A stretch of DNA of 44,573 bases, from NCBI GenBank assembly GCA_937919685.1, contig CALFOM010000133.1:1-44573 (forward strand), in the 5' to 3' direction. Source of the stretch: an uncultured Phycisphaera sp. (GTDB lineage Bacteria > Planctomycetota > Phycisphaerae > Phycisphaerales > SM1A02). Under the pieces are notes generated by a model. The model was given only the letters and a program-made list of their open reading frames with translations, was not told where the DNA came from and did no database searches. A program made the translations under genes and the position numbers. Below are positions 44,212 through 44,573 of this stretch, piece after piece (the first letter of the stretch is position 1; the number at the start of each line of letters is the position of its first letter).

Positions 44212-44573
44212 ATGACCGAATCCAAACCGACCGAACGTGCCCGCATCCTCACCGGCGACACCCCCACCGGGAAACTCCACCTGGGCCATTGGGTCGGCTC
44301 GGTGAAACGCCGCGTCGAATTGCAGGACACCCACGACTGCTACTTCATTCTTGCGAACATCCACGCCTTCACCACTCGCGCCAGTCAACCAGATGCGATC
44401 CGCGAGGACACCCTGGAAATCGTCCGCGACCTCCTCGCGATGGGCATTGATCCTGAACGTTCATCGATCTTCATCCAGAGTGAAGTTCCGGCCATCGCGG
44501 AACTCACCTTTCTCTTTGCGATGCTCCTTCCCTTCAACCGAGTGATGCGGAATCCAACGCTCAAGGAAGAGAT
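44212..44573 (+). CDS. trpS: Tryptophanyl-tRNA synthetase (C-terminus beyond window)
   Basis: Class I aminoacyl-tRNA synthetase that charges tRNA(Trp). Only the first 120 residues are visible. The N-terminal ARILTGDTPTGKLHLGHWVGS carries the HIGH motif as HLGH, and CYFILANIHAFTT, DPERSSIFIQSEVPAIAEL and RNPTLKEEI follow in the order of the Rossmann domain. The TGDxPTGKLHLGH form belongs to the clade distinct from the E. coli-type SGIQPTG form. The start 57 bases after the CPBP gene is the only reasonable one. The KMSKS loop would lie outside the window. Confidence 0.92.
   Translation, partial: MTESKPTERARILTGDTPTGKLHLGHWVGSVKRRVELQDTHDCYFILANIHAFTTRASQPDAIREDTLEIVRDLLAMGIDPERSSIFIQSEVPAIAELTFLFAMLLPFNRVMRNPTLKEE

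Noticed and set aside
43215-44450. 411-codon plus-strand frame overlapping the CPBP and trpS genes
   Set aside because: Out of frame with both; the CPBP motifs and the trpS HLGH motif are in other frames.

Overview
The window is GC-rich bacterial chromosome (roughly 60% GC by eye) carrying about 32 protein genes, almost all housekeeping or envelope genes. I see no rRNA, tRNA, CRISPR array, insertion sequence, phage gene or recognisable defence system. The best guess for the host is a planctomycete of the Phycisphaerae type. This is inferred from several traits together: dockerin-like repeats with an AWGS...D.NGDG.VDG.DLG pattern, a zinc-ribbon membrane protein with a CGYDLTG signature, porins with an N-terminal coiled coil, lysine synthesis through LL-diaminopimelate aminotransferase, and a secreted tricorn-type protease. 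No ribosomal marker is present to confirm it.

Layout from left to right. A secreted tricorn-like protease runs off the left edge on the minus strand; its last visible codons are a 9-bp tandem repeat. Facing away from it on the plus strand are a small unknown protein, an M42 aminopeptidase, a SAM methyltransferase and dapL. On the minus strand follow an 87-residue unknown translationally coupled to an EF-hand/dockerin-repeat protein, the rRNA methyltransferase rlmE and a lipoprotein resembling DUF4097. A secreted esterase converges on a transketolase, and a large secreted protein of unknown function with an internal duplication converges on queF.

From 16.9 to 36.5 kb thirteen genes all lie on the minus strand. 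In the direction of transcription they are carB, nuoH, a 69-residue unknown, radA, three paralogous porins, purL, purQ, a zinc-ribbon membrane protein, nfo, a TPR lipoprotein and queF. Each porin is followed by a hairpin terminator, so the porins look like separate transcription units. purL-purQ-membrane protein-nfo are joined by stop/start overlaps or near-overlaps and look like one operon. PurL carries two fused PurS-like segments at its N terminus, which would explain why no purS gene stands beside purQ.

The right end has a PlsC-type acyltransferase, ruvA, a mannose-1-phosphate guanylyltransferase and ruvX on the plus strand, then zwf and pgl (entry to the oxidative pentose phosphate pathway), trpC, a CPBP membrane protease and the start of trpS.

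I found no clear-cut new biological system. The observations most worth following are the duplicated Spy/CpxP-like secreted protein, the EF-hand-repeat protein with its coupled 87-residue partner, the PurS-PurL fusion in an operon with a zinc-ribbon membrane protein, the porin array, the stand-alone nuoH, and the tandem repeat inside the tricorn gene.
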